Positions 6,882 to 15,670 of a stretch of DNA of 64,000 nucleotides are shown here, piece by piece (position 1 is the first letter of the stretch; each line of letters begins with the position of its first letter). The position numbers were made by a program, and so were the translations under genes. The notes under the pieces were generated by a model. It was given only the letters and a program-made list of their open reading frames with translations, made no database searches and had not been told where the DNA came from. This stretch comes from Anaerolineales bacterium UBA2395 (GTDB taxonomy: Bacteria > Chloroflexota > Anaerolineae > Anaerolineales > Villigracilaceae). Where the stretch lies: assembly GCA_002343775.1 (NCBI GenBank), contig DDSH01000023.1, positions 49,733 through 113,732 on the forward strand. The letters are read 5' to 3'.

Positions 6882-8546
6882 ATGACGAGAGGATTTCTCA
6901 TCAGCTTGGTGATCGTTGCGCTTGCGCTGGGGGCGGTCACACACGTTTTTGCGCAAGACCTTCCTTATTTATTTGAAGTTAACCAGACCGTTGTGCATGT
7001 CTATTGGCAATCGGATGGCACAATGGATGTGGAGTACAACTGGGTCTTTACCAACCTGCCCAACTCGCATCCCATCGACTTCGTGGATGTGGGCACGCCC
7101 AACTTCACGTTTTCCGCTTCGGAGGTGCGCGCCGATGTGGATGGGGTTCCTGTCAGTGTGTCGACCTCTGACTACGCCGGGAGCGGTTCGGGTGTTGCGG
7201 TTGTGATGGGCAACAAGACCATTCCTGCCGGTGGTACGGGAATCGTGCGTGTTTTTATCCCCGGTCTTCGGAATGTTCTATATGCAGATTCGCAGGATGA
7301 GGCATACGCCAGCGCCGTCTTTGCGCCGACCTGGTTCGGGTCGGAATATGTGACCGGCGTCACGGATTACACCGTGGTCTATCACCTGCCGCCCGGTGTG
7401 CAGCCTGATGAGCCGCGCTGGCATAACGCCCCGAGTGAGTTCCCGTCTGAGCCGCAGACCGGCTTTGATGCGAATGGCAACATCACCTATACCTGGTATT
7501 CACCCAACGCAGATTCGTCCAGTTATTACGGCTTTGGCGCTTCGTTCCCGCGTGCGTACGTCCCGGCAGAGGCGATCTACGTCCCGCCGCCCGCTCCGCT
7601 GATCGACGAAGATACATTGGGGATGATCCTTTTCTTCTGTTGTTTTGGTTTTATCTTTTTGGGCATTCCCACGTTGACCGCCATTGGCAACCGCAGGCGC
7701 AAACTGCAATACCTGCCGCCGAAGATCTCCATCGAAGGGCATGGCATCAAACGCGGGCTGACCGCCGTCGAAGCGGCGCTTTTGCTGGAACAGCCGCTCG
7801 ATAAAGTAATGACGATGATCCTGTTCGGCTTGCTCAAGAAAGACGTCGCCAGCGTGGTCAAACGCGAACCGTTGGAGATCCGGGCGGTCGAGCCGTTGCC
7901 GGAAAAACTCCATGCCTATGAAAAAGATTTCCTGACCGCATTCAAGGAAAAACCGGGCAGGGAACGCCAGAAAGCCTTGCAGGATATGATGGTGCGGCTG
8001 GTGAAGACCCTTTCTGAAAAACTAAAAGGGTTTAGCCGCAAGGAGACCGTGGCGTACTACAAGTCCATTACCGAAAAGGCTTGGGCGATGGTCGAGGCGG
8101 CGGAAACGCCCGAAGTTAAAAGTCAGAAATTCGACGAGGCGCTCGAATGGACCATGCTGGACAAGGATTACGATGACCGCACGCGCCGCGTCTTTCGCGG
8201 ACCGGTCTTCGTCCCGACCTGGTGGGGGCGCTACGACCCGACATTTCGCCCCGCTTCGACGGGAGGAACCGCAACGCCTACATTCAATATGCCTTCCTCC
8301 ACACCGACTCCATCCACAGCGCTGCCCGGCGCAGACTTCGCCGCCCAAATGGTGACGGGCGTGCAGACCTTCTCGCAAAAAGTGGTCGGCAATATCAACA
8401 CCTTTACCGAACGAGTGACGAACACCACCAATCCAATGCCGAAGACCTCCTCCTCTGGTTCACGCGGCGGACGAAGCGGTGGCGGCTGTGCCTGTGCTTG
8501 TGCCTGTGCGGGCTGCGCCTGCGCCTGCGCGGGCGGCGGAAGATAG
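6882..8546 (+). CDS. DUF2207 membrane protein with a C-terminal Cys-Ala repeat tail
   Basis: Residues 1-24 are a signal peptide (cut after VFAQ). Residues 25-235 form the extracytoplasmic DUF2207 domain. A membrane helix near 250-270 (MILFFCCFGFIFLGIPTL) is followed by a cytoplasmic DUF2207 region (KISIEGHGIKRGLTAVEAALLL). The end is unusual: after a Ser/Gly linker come seven cysteines alternating with Ala/Gly (CACACACAGCACACA), then GGGR. DUF2207 proteins commonly end in Gly-rich tails, but here Cys alternates with Ala. Directly downstream are two PqqD-domain radical SAM homologues. I infer that the tail is their substrate or a metal-binding site; this is not shown by sequence alone. Confidence 0.8.
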   Translation: MTRGFLISLVIVALALGAVTHVFAQDLPYLFEVNQTVVHVYWQSDGTMDVEYNWVFTNLPNSHPIDFVDVGTPNFTFSASEVRADVDGVPVSVSTSDYAGSGSGVAVVMGNKTIPAGGTGIVRVFIPGLRNVLYADSQDEAYASAVFAPTWFGSEYVTGVTDYTVVYHLPPGVQPDEPRWHNAPSEFPSEPQTGFDANGNITYTWYSPNADSSSYYGFGASFPRAYVPAEAIYVPPPAPLIDEDTLGMILFFCCFGFIFLGIPTLTAIGNRRRKLQYLPPKISIEGHGIKRGLTAVEAALLLEQPLDKVMTMILFGLLKKDVASVVKREPLEIRAVEPLPEKLHAYEKDFLTAFKEKPGRERQKALQDMMVRLVKTLSEKLKGFSRKETVAYYKSITEKAWAMVEAAETPEVKSQKFDEALEWTMLDKDYDDRTRRVFRGPVFVPTWWGRYDPTFRPASTGGTATPTFNMPSSTPTPSTALPGADFAAQMVTGVQTFSQKVVGNINTFTERVTNTTNPMPKTSSSGSRGGRSGGGCACACACAGCACACAGGGR

Positions 8547-8600
8547 AACTTGAAAATTGATGGTAGTTGATTGATGGGTACATTGGTGTCTGAGGAAAAC

Positions 8601-9965
8601 ATGGCTTTATTAACGGAACTGTTCAATCGTCAATCGAAAATTGCAATGCCAAGATCAGGTCTATATCATTACATCCGCCAGACCGAGCACGAGAAGTCGC
8701 GCATCCATTTGCGCATGGAGGAGGATGGTCATGGTACGTTGATCGTCAATGCCAACAGCGTCATGCATTTGAATCCCACCGCTGCATTTATGGCATGGTT
8801 GATTTTGGAGGGAACGTCAGAAGAAGAAAGGGTAAAGGCGTTGCGTTCACGTTTTTCGGTGTCGCGAAAACAAGCCGAGTCTGATCTTTCTTCTTTCCTC
8901 TTTCAATTTGAAGAGTTGATCAGACCCGATGGTGCTTGTCCCATCCATGAACTTGAATTGGACACCACCATGCCGTTCAGTTCACGCCCGTCTGCGCCCT
9001 ACCGCATGGACCTGGCGCTGACCTATCGCTGCAACAACGATTGCGCCCACTGCTACAATGCCCGCGAACGGAATTTCCCCGAACTTTCCACCGATGAATG
9101 GAAGCGCGCCATTGATGGACTTTGGGCTTTGGGTGTACCCCATATTGTTTTTACCGGCGGTGAAGCGACGCTGCGCGACGACCTGCCCGAGCTCATCCAA
9201 CATGCCGAAGCGAACGGACAGATCACCGGATTGAACACCAATGCCCGCCGGCTGATGGATATGAATTACGTCAAAAAACTGGTGGGTGCCGGTCTCGACC
9301 ATGTGCAAATCACGGTCGAATCGTGCGCGCCTGAGATCCACGATGATATGATGCGTGCCAAAGGCGCCTTCCGTCAAACGATTGCAGGGTTGAATAATGT
9401 CCTCAAGACGCGGCTGTACGTGATGACCAACACCACCATGTTGCGGACGAACGTCCATACCATTCCTGCCACGCTCGACTTTCTGGCAGATTTGGGCGTC
9501 CCGACCATAGGCTTGAACGCGCTCATCTACTCCGGGCAGGGGCTGACCGTCGGCACCGGCTTGGACGAAAGCGAACTACAGCCCATCCTCGATACCGCCG
9601 TCCAGAAGACTGCCGCACGTGGTCAAAAACTCATCTGGTACACGCCGACCCAATACTGCAAATTCGACCCGACAGCGCACAACCTCGGTGTGAAGGGCTG
9701 CACTGCCTCGTTGTACAGCATGTGCATCGAATCGAACGGCAACGTCTTGCCGTGTCAGTCCTACTATCATCCGCTCGGAAACTTCCTGAACGACTCATGG
9801 GATTCGATCTGGAATCATAATCTGTCTGTTCAGTTGCGCGAGCGGCAGAACCTGCCTTTCAAGTGCGAGACCTGCCCTGTTGTGGCGGAATGCGGCGGAG
9901 GCTGTCCGCTGCAATTTGAGAACCATCGCCTTGAAAATGGAGTTGGTTTACCTGTGCTACACTAA
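8601..9965 (+). CDS. PqqD-like domain plus radical SAM/SPASM peptide-modifying enzyme
   Basis: Residues about 33-107 match a PqqD-type RiPP recognition element (GTLIVNANSVMHLNPTAA). The radical SAM core follows with the cluster motif TYRCNNDCAHCY (Cys144, Cys148, Cys151) and the SAM-binding FTGGEAT. The C-terminus has a SPASM domain for extra Fe-S clusters (CTASLYSMC, NVLPCQ, CETCPVVAECGGGCP). This layout is that of enzymes such as PqqE and sactisynthases, which modify ribosomal peptides. ATG 8601 is preferred over 8574 because it has GAGGA upstream and aligns with the start of the paralogue at 11011. It lies just after the Cys-tailed DUF2207 gene. Confidence 0.88.
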   Translation: MALLTELFNRQSKIAMPRSGLYHYIRQTEHEKSRIHLRMEEDGHGTLIVNANSVMHLNPTAAFMAWLILEGTSEEERVKALRSRFSVSRKQAESDLSSFLFQFEELIRPDGACPIHELELDTTMPFSSRPSAPYRMDLALTYRCNNDCAHCYNARERNFPELSTDEWKRAIDGLWALGVPHIVFTGGEATLRDDLPELIQHAEANGQITGLNTNARRLMDMNYVKKLVGAGLDHVQITVESCAPEIHDDMMRAKGAFRQTIAGLNNVLKTRLYVMTNTTMLRTNVHTIPATLDFLADLGVPTIGLNALIYSGQGLTVGTGLDESELQPILDTAVQKTAARGQKLIWYTPTQYCKFDPTAHNLGVKGCTASLYSMCIESNGNVLPCQSYYHPLGNFLNDSWDSIWNHNLSVQLRERQNLPFKCETCPVVAECGGGCPLQFENHRLENGVGLPVLH

Positions 9966-9993
9966 AGTATCTCATTACTTTAGGATTATTCAC

Positions 9994-11001
9994 ATGGAAA
10001 TCTGTTACTTGATCGCGTTCCCTGATTCGGCAGAGGGCAAGGCTCCGTCGCATGAACAATTCACGGGTCTGAAAGATGCGCCCTACTTCAAACCCGTGGA
10101 TATTGACCTTGTCACTCTCGGCGAGGAGACGGTAGTTGTCGAGGGCTATGCTGTCGCCGTCACCCGCCAGCGCTATGACGACCAGGTGCAAATGGTCGAA
10201 TGCCGGTATGATCTCGAAGACCCGTTCGATGCCTCGGTGCTGAAGAACCGATTGAAAATCCAAAATGCCTTGCAAAGTCGGTACGTTCCGGAAGTCCACC
10301 GTCAAAGCGGCATGTACGAAGAATACGGCATTCTGCTGGTGCAGCACACCAAGCCGTCGCCGGACAAATGGCTGCATAAGAACGCCACATCCATTGCCGC
10401 CTTTATCCGCTCGCAGCGCGACACGTTCGATAAGGTGGAGATCGAAGAGATTCTGCAGGCGCGTGTCCACTACTCGGCAGCCGAAATGACCGTGGTGGAC
10501 TGGGAAGGCGCGGTCATCATTGCCCCGAACGCCGATTACCAGTCTGATATTGCATTATTGAAGATCGGCAATTATCAACTTTTGCGTTACCGCATGCTGG
10601 ACCAGACCATCGAAGACATGCTGGACAAGATCCGGGACACATTCTTTGGCACTAAAAAACGCCCGCGTCCCACCCGCGGACTCATTCGCCAGATCGCTGA
10701 ACACAAACTCGAGATCATGCTCGATTTCGAACGCGCCGAACAGAACATGCTTTTAATCGGCGACTGGTACACCGCCGACCTGTACGAAGCCATCCATGAA
10801 CAGCTCTACCTCAAGGATTGGAAAGAAAACGTCAAGAACAAACTGGACAACCTTGAGAACATCGTCGAAACCATCAAGGATAATTTCTCGCTATCGTGGG
10901 AAGGTCTGATGGAACGAGCCGAACTCATTGGCTGGGTGGTTCTGTTGATCGGCTACCTCTACCTCTTCTTCGTTCAAGACCTCGCAAAAGCGGGACCATA
11001 G
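9994..11001 (+). CDS. Tail-anchored protein of unknown function, weakly like the DUF155/RMD1 family
   Basis: The 335-residue protein has a soluble body (residues 1-295) and one C-terminal membrane helix (IGWVVLLIGYLYLFFV) followed by a short polar end, so it is likely tail-anchored. Before the helix is a coiled-coil stretch (KDWKENVKNKLDNLENIVE). The order 'DWEGAVII', helical middle, 'LYLKDWKENVKNKLDNL', terminal helix loosely recalls DUF155/RMD1 proteins; this is a weak resemblance. ATG 9994 with AGGA eight bases upstream is used, because earlier in-frame starts overlap the radical SAM gene. It sits between the two radical SAM paralogues, so it probably belongs to their system. Confidence 0.65.
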   Translation: MEICYLIAFPDSAEGKAPSHEQFTGLKDAPYFKPVDIDLVTLGEETVVVEGYAVAVTRQRYDDQVQMVECRYDLEDPFDASVLKNRLKIQNALQSRYVPEVHRQSGMYEEYGILLVQHTKPSPDKWLHKNATSIAAFIRSQRDTFDKVEIEEILQARVHYSAAEMTVVDWEGAVIIAPNADYQSDIALLKIGNYQLLRYRMLDQTIEDMLDKIRDTFFGTKKRPRPTRGLIRQIAEHKLEIMLDFERAEQNMLLIGDWYTADLYEAIHEQLYLKDWKENVKNKLDNLENIVETIKDNFSLSWEGLMERAELIGWVVLLIGYLYLFFVQDLAKAGP

Positions 11002-11010
11002 GAGAACCTC

Positions 11011-12138
11011 ATGAACATCCTGCAAAAATTCCTAACGAAAACCAAACCTTTACCCGAAGGGTTGCATCACATGCAAACCATGCAGGATGAAAAACCCATT
11101 CGCATTCACCTGCGCCTGCAAAAGGATGGCTCCGGCATTCTTATCCTCAATGCCGCCACCGTCTTGCAACTCAACCCCACCGCCGCCGAATACGCCTTTC
11201 ACTTCATCAAAGGTACGGCTCCCGAAGAAGCCGCCAAACAGATCGCAGACCGTTATCGGGTCAATCGAAAAATGGCGCTTGAAGATTTCAATCACTTTGT
11301 CGAACGGATTCATGCCCTCATAGCCACTCCCGATTTGGATCCCGCTTCCTTCCTCGACCTGGAACGGGCGCAGCCCCATTCCGCCGAAGCCACCCTGCGG
11401 CTGGATTGCGCCGTCACCTATCGCCTGCCCGAAGGGACTCACGCCGACTATGCCCCCGTCAAGCGCGTGGAACGCGAACTCACCACGGAAGAGTGGATGA
11501 CGATCATGGACAAAGCCTGGCAGGCGGGCGTCCCGCATATCGTCTTCACCGGCGGCGAAGCCACCCTGCGCGAAGACCTGCCCTTGCTCATTGCCCACGC
11601 CGAAAAGAATGGTCAGGTTTGCGGCTTGCTCACCGATGGCTTGAAACTGACCGAGCGGGCGTATTTCGAAACTCTCCTGCAAACCGGCTTGGATCACATC
11701 ATGCTCATTCTCCAGCCCGATGACCCGCGCTCGTGGGATGCCATCGAGATCATCATTCCGCAGGATATTTTTCTGACCGTTCATCTCACCATCAACAAAG
11801 ACAATGTCGCCAGAGCCGCGAAGATCCTCGAACGCGCCGCCCATCTCGGCGTGGAGAACATCTCCCTCAGCGCCGCTGAAGACCACCTTGTGGATGAAAC
11901 CCTTGAATTGCAAAGCATCGCCCAATCTCTGATGCTAAACCTGCGTTGGGACCTGCCCGTGCCATACTCCACTGCCAACCCTGTCTCCATCGAAACCGTG
12001 GATGACGACGTTCCGCAGGGCGCAGGGAAAACCTGGCTCTACCTCGAACCCGATGGCGATGTCCTGCCTGCGCAAGGCGAGCCTGATAAAGTCCTCGGTA
12101 ATCTACTGCGGGACGATTGGGGAGCCATCCTCCGATAA
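11011..12138 (+). CDS. PqqD-like/radical SAM paralogue lacking the Fe-S cysteines (pseudoenzyme)
   Basis: The protein aligns along its whole length with the enzyme at 8601: same N-terminus, PqqD-like part (GILILNAATVLQLNPTAAE), and the core PHIVFTGGEATLREDLP. The cluster motif is gone: TYRCNNDCAHCY is replaced by TYRLPEGTHADY (Leu139, Thr143, Asp146). The SPASM cysteines are also missing; LPCQ has become LPAQ and the protein ends where that domain would begin. The frame is intact and the rest is well conserved, so this looks like a maintained non-catalytic partner rather than a decaying gene. AGGAGA precedes the ATG, ten bases after the previous stop. It may present substrate or regulate the active copy. 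Confidence 0.85.
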   Translation: MNILQKFLTKTKPLPEGLHHMQTMQDEKPIRIHLRLQKDGSGILILNAATVLQLNPTAAEYAFHFIKGTAPEEAAKQIADRYRVNRKMALEDFNHFVERIHALIATPDLDPASFLDLERAQPHSAEATLRLDCAVTYRLPEGTHADYAPVKRVERELTTEEWMTIMDKAWQAGVPHIVFTGGEATLREDLPLLIAHAEKNGQVCGLLTDGLKLTERAYFETLLQTGLDHIMLILQPDDPRSWDAIEIIIPQDIFLTVHLTINKDNVARAAKILERAAHLGVENISLSAAEDHLVDETLELQSIAQSLMLNLRWDLPVPYSTANPVSIETVDDDVPQGAGKTWLYLEPDGDVLPAQGEPDKVLGNLLRDDWGAILR

Positions 12139-12158
12139 ACCCCAACTACATATTTAAT

Positions 12159-12196
12159 AAGAACACAGCCGACCTCTTCTGGTCGGCTGTGTTCTT
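12159..12196. terminator. Bidirectional terminator
   Basis: A perfect 16-bp stem (AAGAACACAGCCGACC and complement) with a 6-nt loop lies between the convergent radical SAM cluster and the lipoprotein gene. Confidence 0.9.
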
Positions 12197-12205
12197 ATAA
12201 GTGAA

Positions 12206-12931
12206 TTATTTGCATGCTGGTACGATCTGAATCGCTCTCTCCGAAGCACCGTTTTCATTAATGGCTTCGATCTCATAGGTCAGGTTTTTGTTGAGCGGCG
12301 CATTAACATCTTTATAGTTGAACTTATCCGGCTTCACCTCGATGACGCGCTTTCCATCTCGATAGATCCGGTATGCCGACACATCTCCACCGCCGCTCGA
12401 CCAGCGCACCGTCACAGAAAATTGATTTGCTCCCGGCTGGCACAATTGATCCACCACCTGAAACCCCTGCGGCGCAACGGGCAGCGGCGGCGCCTCTCCA
12501 ACCGACACAAAACTAAGATCCATATTCGGCAAGGCATTCTCATTGAATATCCAGCATTCGCGGTTTGTGGTATTGACCACTTGCCACCAGGTATTATCCT
12601 CGTTGCGCCCGACCACTGGCAGCACCTTCCCCTGTGTGATCTGGTCGATGATGTTATAACGGTTGTTGGGACCCGCCCGGCAATTGGAGTTTTTCGAAAG
12701 CGTAATCTCCGGTGGAGTATCTGGTGTTGGCGTGAACGGAATCGGCGTCTCGGTTGGGGTGAGTGTAGCTGTGGCTGTTTCTTCGACGATAACGATGATC
12801 GTTACCGGCGCTTCCATCATCGTGGCGGTCGCCCTCGTTGCTTCCGCGCTTTCCAGGTTGGGTAAATTACACCCCAAAATCGAAAATACCAAAACCGCAG
12901 CCGCAAACAGAAAATTTCTCTGTGTTTGCAT
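12206..12931 (-). CDS. Lipoprotein with SH3-like and fibronectin type III domains
   Basis: The first 21 residues are a lipoprotein signal with the lipobox ILGC. A Thr/Pro-rich linker (about 50-75) follows. Next comes an SH3-like domain (NSNCRAGPNNRYNIIDQI, then GKVLPVVGRNEDNTWWQV), and then a fibronectin type III domain from about residue 155 (FSVTVRWSSGGGDVSAYRIY, ending AINENGASE). The domains suggest binding to cell wall or extracellular polymers outside the membrane. The gene is monocistronic: a terminator follows and a plus-strand gene lies upstream. The ligand is unknown. Confidence 0.8.
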   Translation of the reverse strand: MQTQRNFLFAAAVLVFSILGCNLPNLESAEATRATATMMEAPVTIIVIVEETATATLTPTETPIPFTPTPDTPPEITLSKNSNCRAGPNNRYNIIDQITQGKVLPVVGRNEDNTWWQVVNTTNRECWIFNENALPNMDLSFVSVGEAPPLPVAPQGFQVVDQLCQPGANQFSVTVRWSSGGGDVSAYRIYRDGKRVIEVKPDKFNYKDVNAPLNKNLTYEIEAINENGASERAIQIVPACK

Positions 12932-13019
12932 ACACTCTCCTTCGGGGCGAAATAAAACAATTTCATGATTATACCCGCCGCCGCTTTTTTTACCCCCGCT
13001 TTCATTGTAAAATGTTCTT

Positions 13020-14159
13020 ATGAATTGGCTGACTGGCTCGAAACAAAGCGAAGCGAAAAAACTGATCCCCCTTCTAACGGATATGACCCGACGAGACCGT
13101 GCCGCCCAGGAACTGACGCGCTTGGGAGTGGATGCCGTCCCGCCATTGTTAGAGGCGCTTCAGACTCACGACGAGAGCATGATCCCGATCTATCAGCATC
13201 TTCTCGTCCGAATCCCTGCCGCCTCTCCCTTGATGGCAAACGCCCTGAACTCAGCCCATCCGCTGGTTCGCGGGCGCATCGCTGAGATATTCTCCCTCAA
13301 CAAAGATAAAACCGCTGTGCCCGCCCTTCTCGAAGCCCTGCGCGGGGAATACTTCACCGTTCGGTCGCGCGTGGCAATTGCATTGGGGCAGATTGGCGAT
13401 GAGCGTGCCATTGAACCGCTGCTTGGTGCGTTAAAAGACAGGGAAGATGAAGTCCGTATTGCGGCGTGTGCTGCTTTGGGACTATTCAAAGACCCATCCA
13501 CATTTGACGAACTGGCGAACGTGCTGCTCGATGACCCAAAGATCGAAGTTCGGCAGGCAGCGGCGAAGTCACTGGGAGAGACGCGCCACCCGGCAGCGAT
13601 CCCATTCTTGATGGAATCGCTGCGCGACTCGTTTTGGTGGTATGAGAGGGAGCAATCCATTCGTGACCTGTTGGCTGCCATTGAGAAAATGGGCGAGCCG
13701 GTTGTTGAACCGTTGATCGAGGCGTTGGGTGACCGCGAAGGGACTGTGCGAAAATTCGCCGCCACGATCCTCGGAAACCTGCGCGATATCCGCGCCGTTG
13801 AAGAACTGGGTATGGCATTGTATGACCTGCATCACGAAGTGAGTCAAGCCGCAGCGGAGGCACTGGCACAATTTGGCGCACCCGCTGTCGAGGTCCTGCA
13901 AGAAGCGTTGCGTCATCCCGAAGCAGCAGTACGCGAGCACGCCGCCCTTGGGCTGGGGCGCATTCAAGATGTGCGCGTCACTCCTTTGTTGGTCGAGCGA
14001 TTGAACGACCCTGAACGGATCGTCCGAAGGCAGGTGATCGTGTCGCTTGGAGGGTTGCAGGATGACCGCGCAAGACAGGCGTTGCAATCGGTCGCTGTAG
14101 ATCGCACCGACCGTGAGCTCTCGCTGCTCGCGAAACAGTTTTTGGATGCATGGAAATAG
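13020..14159 (+). CDS. HEAT-repeat (PBS-lyase type) protein
   Basis: The 379-residue protein is almost entirely HEAT-like repeats of about 31 residues. Recurrent pieces are VRSRVAIALGQIGDERAIEPLL, VRIAACAALGLFKDPSTF, VRQAAAKSLGETRHPAAIPFL and VREHAALGLGRIQDVRVTPLL. No catalytic motif, signal peptide or membrane helix is visible. Such repeats form curved scaffolds that bind other proteins; related repeats occur in phycobilin lyases, but nothing else here suggests phycobiliproteins. It is flanked by genes on the other strand, so it stands alone. Role: protein-protein interaction, partner unknown. Confidence 0.85.
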   Translation: MNWLTGSKQSEAKKLIPLLTDMTRRDRAAQELTRLGVDAVPPLLEALQTHDESMIPIYQHLLVRIPAASPLMANALNSAHPLVRGRIAEIFSLNKDKTAVPALLEALRGEYFTVRSRVAIALGQIGDERAIEPLLGALKDREDEVRIAACAALGLFKDPSTFDELANVLLDDPKIEVRQAAAKSLGETRHPAAIPFLMESLRDSFWWYEREQSIRDLLAAIEKMGEPVVEPLIEALGDREGTVRKFAATILGNLRDIRAVEELGMALYDLHHEVSQAAAEALAQFGAPAVEVLQEALRHPEAAVREHAALGLGRIQDVRVTPLLVERLNDPERIVRRQVIVSLGGLQDDRARQALQSVAVDRTDRELSLLAKQFLDAWK

Positions 14160-14171
14160 AAAAAGGGTAGT

Positions 14172-15086
14172 TTAACTGAGAGGAAGCAATTTACTGATGG
14201 CTGGTGCGATCCCTGTCAAGTCCGAGACATCTGCAAAGGCGTCTCGTTTTTTTTTCTCCCCAAAGAGTATTAACGGGACTTGTGCAGGTGTGTGCTTGCG
14301 CGTGCCGAGGTCTTCCATGTTACCGTGATCAGAGGTGAGCAAGACCAGGTCGGAAGTATCCCAGTTTGTGAGCAGACCTTTTAGAACGCCGTCGAGTACG
14401 TCAAGTTGTTTTACAGCCCACTCCATATCCTGTTTGTGACCGGCATAGTCGCTTGCCCAGTATTCAAAGAAGGAAAAGTCATACAGACGAGCAAGGTCGG
14501 CGAGTTTTGAACCGGCAGTTTCCGGCTCGAAGAGAGGCGCATCGGGGAAGCCGAGGAAAGTATGCCAGCCCTCGCCGGTGAAGTCAGCGGAGAGGGCGTT
14601 TCCCGCGTAGTAATCTTTTTCTGTGAAAAGAGGGATACCTGCATTGGTCAACGCAAGCGGAATGGACGAATACAACCGTTTTCCAGAGTCGATGCCATCG
14701 AAATAGCGCGGGGGATACGCGTTGAGCAAGGCGGTCTTTTTCCCAGAGTGGATAGTTTTGGAGAAGAGCGTCGCACCATTGAGATATTGAGCGACCTCCG
14801 GGTTGGGTTTGGGACCGTAGTGATAGCCGAGTTCGGCGGGGATGTTAATGCCGGTCAATAAAACGGCTTGCCCTGTGGCAGACTGCGGCAGCCCTTTCAC
14901 GCCGAGGTTGGGGTCAACCGCTTGCAGGGAGATCAGGTCGTTTTCGAATGGCGTGGCGCTTTTTGTCAGTTTTTTGCCGCCCAACAGTGATTCGAGGTAT
15001 GGCATTTTGGCGTGCAGGAAAGGATTGGTCTCCGGGTTGTCTTCGCCCAAGCCGATGCCATCGAGAAACAGGAAGAGGATTTTCAT
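14172..15086 (-). CDS. Alkaline-phosphatase-superfamily metalloenzyme, phosphopentomutase/phosphoglycerate-mutase-like
   Basis: The 304-residue protein starts MKILFLFLDGIGLG, the first metal-binding Asp motif of the family. It continues with a nucleophile region LPQSATGQAVLLTG, an NAYPPRYF segment, DYAGHK, and the late metal motif LTSDHGNMED followed by RKHTPAQVPLILFG. This pattern of two-metal sites is shared by phosphopentomutase and cofactor-independent phosphoglycerate mutase. The protein is shorter than either, so the substrate is uncertain. The start at 15086 is chosen over 15122 because the longer form overlaps the upstream methyltransferase. It is the last gene of the run starting at 16143. 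Confidence 0.75.
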   Translation of the reverse strand: MKILFLFLDGIGLGEDNPETNPFLHAKMPYLESLLGGKKLTKSATPFENDLISLQAVDPNLGVKGLPQSATGQAVLLTGINIPAELGYHYGPKPNPEVAQYLNGATLFSKTIHSGKKTALLNAYPPRYFDGIDSGKRLYSSIPLALTNAGIPLFTEKDYYAGNALSADFTGEGWHTFLGFPDAPLFEPETAGSKLADLARLYDFSFFEYWASDYAGHKQDMEWAVKQLDVLDGVLKGLLTNWDTSDLVLLTSDHGNMEDLGTRKHTPAQVPLILFGEKKKRDAFADVSDLTGIAPAISKLLPLS

Positions 15087-15094
15087 GGAAAGCC

Positions 15095-15670
15095 TTATGA
15101 GCCTGCCTGCCACAAAAACCACGCCGACGGAAGTTCGCGCCGGTCGAAGCCGTCTTTGCGTGAGGTGAGGGTCAGGTTTTGGCTTTGGATCAGTTCCAGG
15201 TCTGAATCCGCAAGTCCGGGTCCGGTTTGAAGCGGTTGGGGTTTGAAGAATCCATACATCAGCCAGAATCCGCCCGGGGCGAGGATGCGCGTCAGGTGGG
15301 TGAGATAATCGGTTTTGTTTTCGATGCCATGAAAGCAGCCGATGTCGAGCGCGAGGTCGAATTGCCCGCGGACGTTGCGCATTTGGGTGGCGTCATCCCA
15401 AAAAACGGTGGCGGTGAGATTTGCCTCTTTGATCTTGCGCTGTGCCATACCGACGGCGCGTGAGGCGAAATCGAACCCGGTGACCTGCCATCCCGCATTC
15501 GCCAGCGTGATAACGTTCGTGCCTGTGCCGCAGCCGATGTCGATGGCACGACCGGCGGGGTGGCTGGCGATGAAGTCGTAGAGTTCGGGCGGCGTGATGC
15601 CGCTATCCCAGGGCGGGGTCCCGAATAAATAGGTGGAATTGAATGTTAGTCTGCGGAGGAGATTCTTCAT
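15095..15670 (-). CDS. Class I SAM-dependent methyltransferase
   Basis: Residues 45-75 carry the SAM-binding glycine motif (AIDIGCGTGTNVITLANAG) and the acidic partner GFDFAS. Motif DLALDIGCFHGIEN, then LAPGGFWLMYGFF, follows as in small methyltransferases of the TehB/UbiE kind. The protein is 191 residues with the ATG at 15670, which overlaps the stop of the thioredoxin-like gene (ATGA). That coupling shows that ribosomes are expected to reach this point, which is relevant to the in-frame TGA upstream. The substrate cannot be read from the sequence. Confidence 0.85.
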   Translation of the reverse strand: MKNLLRRLTFNSTYLFGTPPWDSGITPPELYDFIASHPAGRAIDIGCGTGTNVITLANAGWQVTGFDFASRAVGMAQRKIKEANLTATVFWDDATQMRNVRGQFDLALDIGCFHGIENKTDYLTHLTRILAPGGFWLMYGFFKPQPLQTGPGLADSDLELIQSQNLTLTSRKDGFDRRELPSAWFLWQAGS

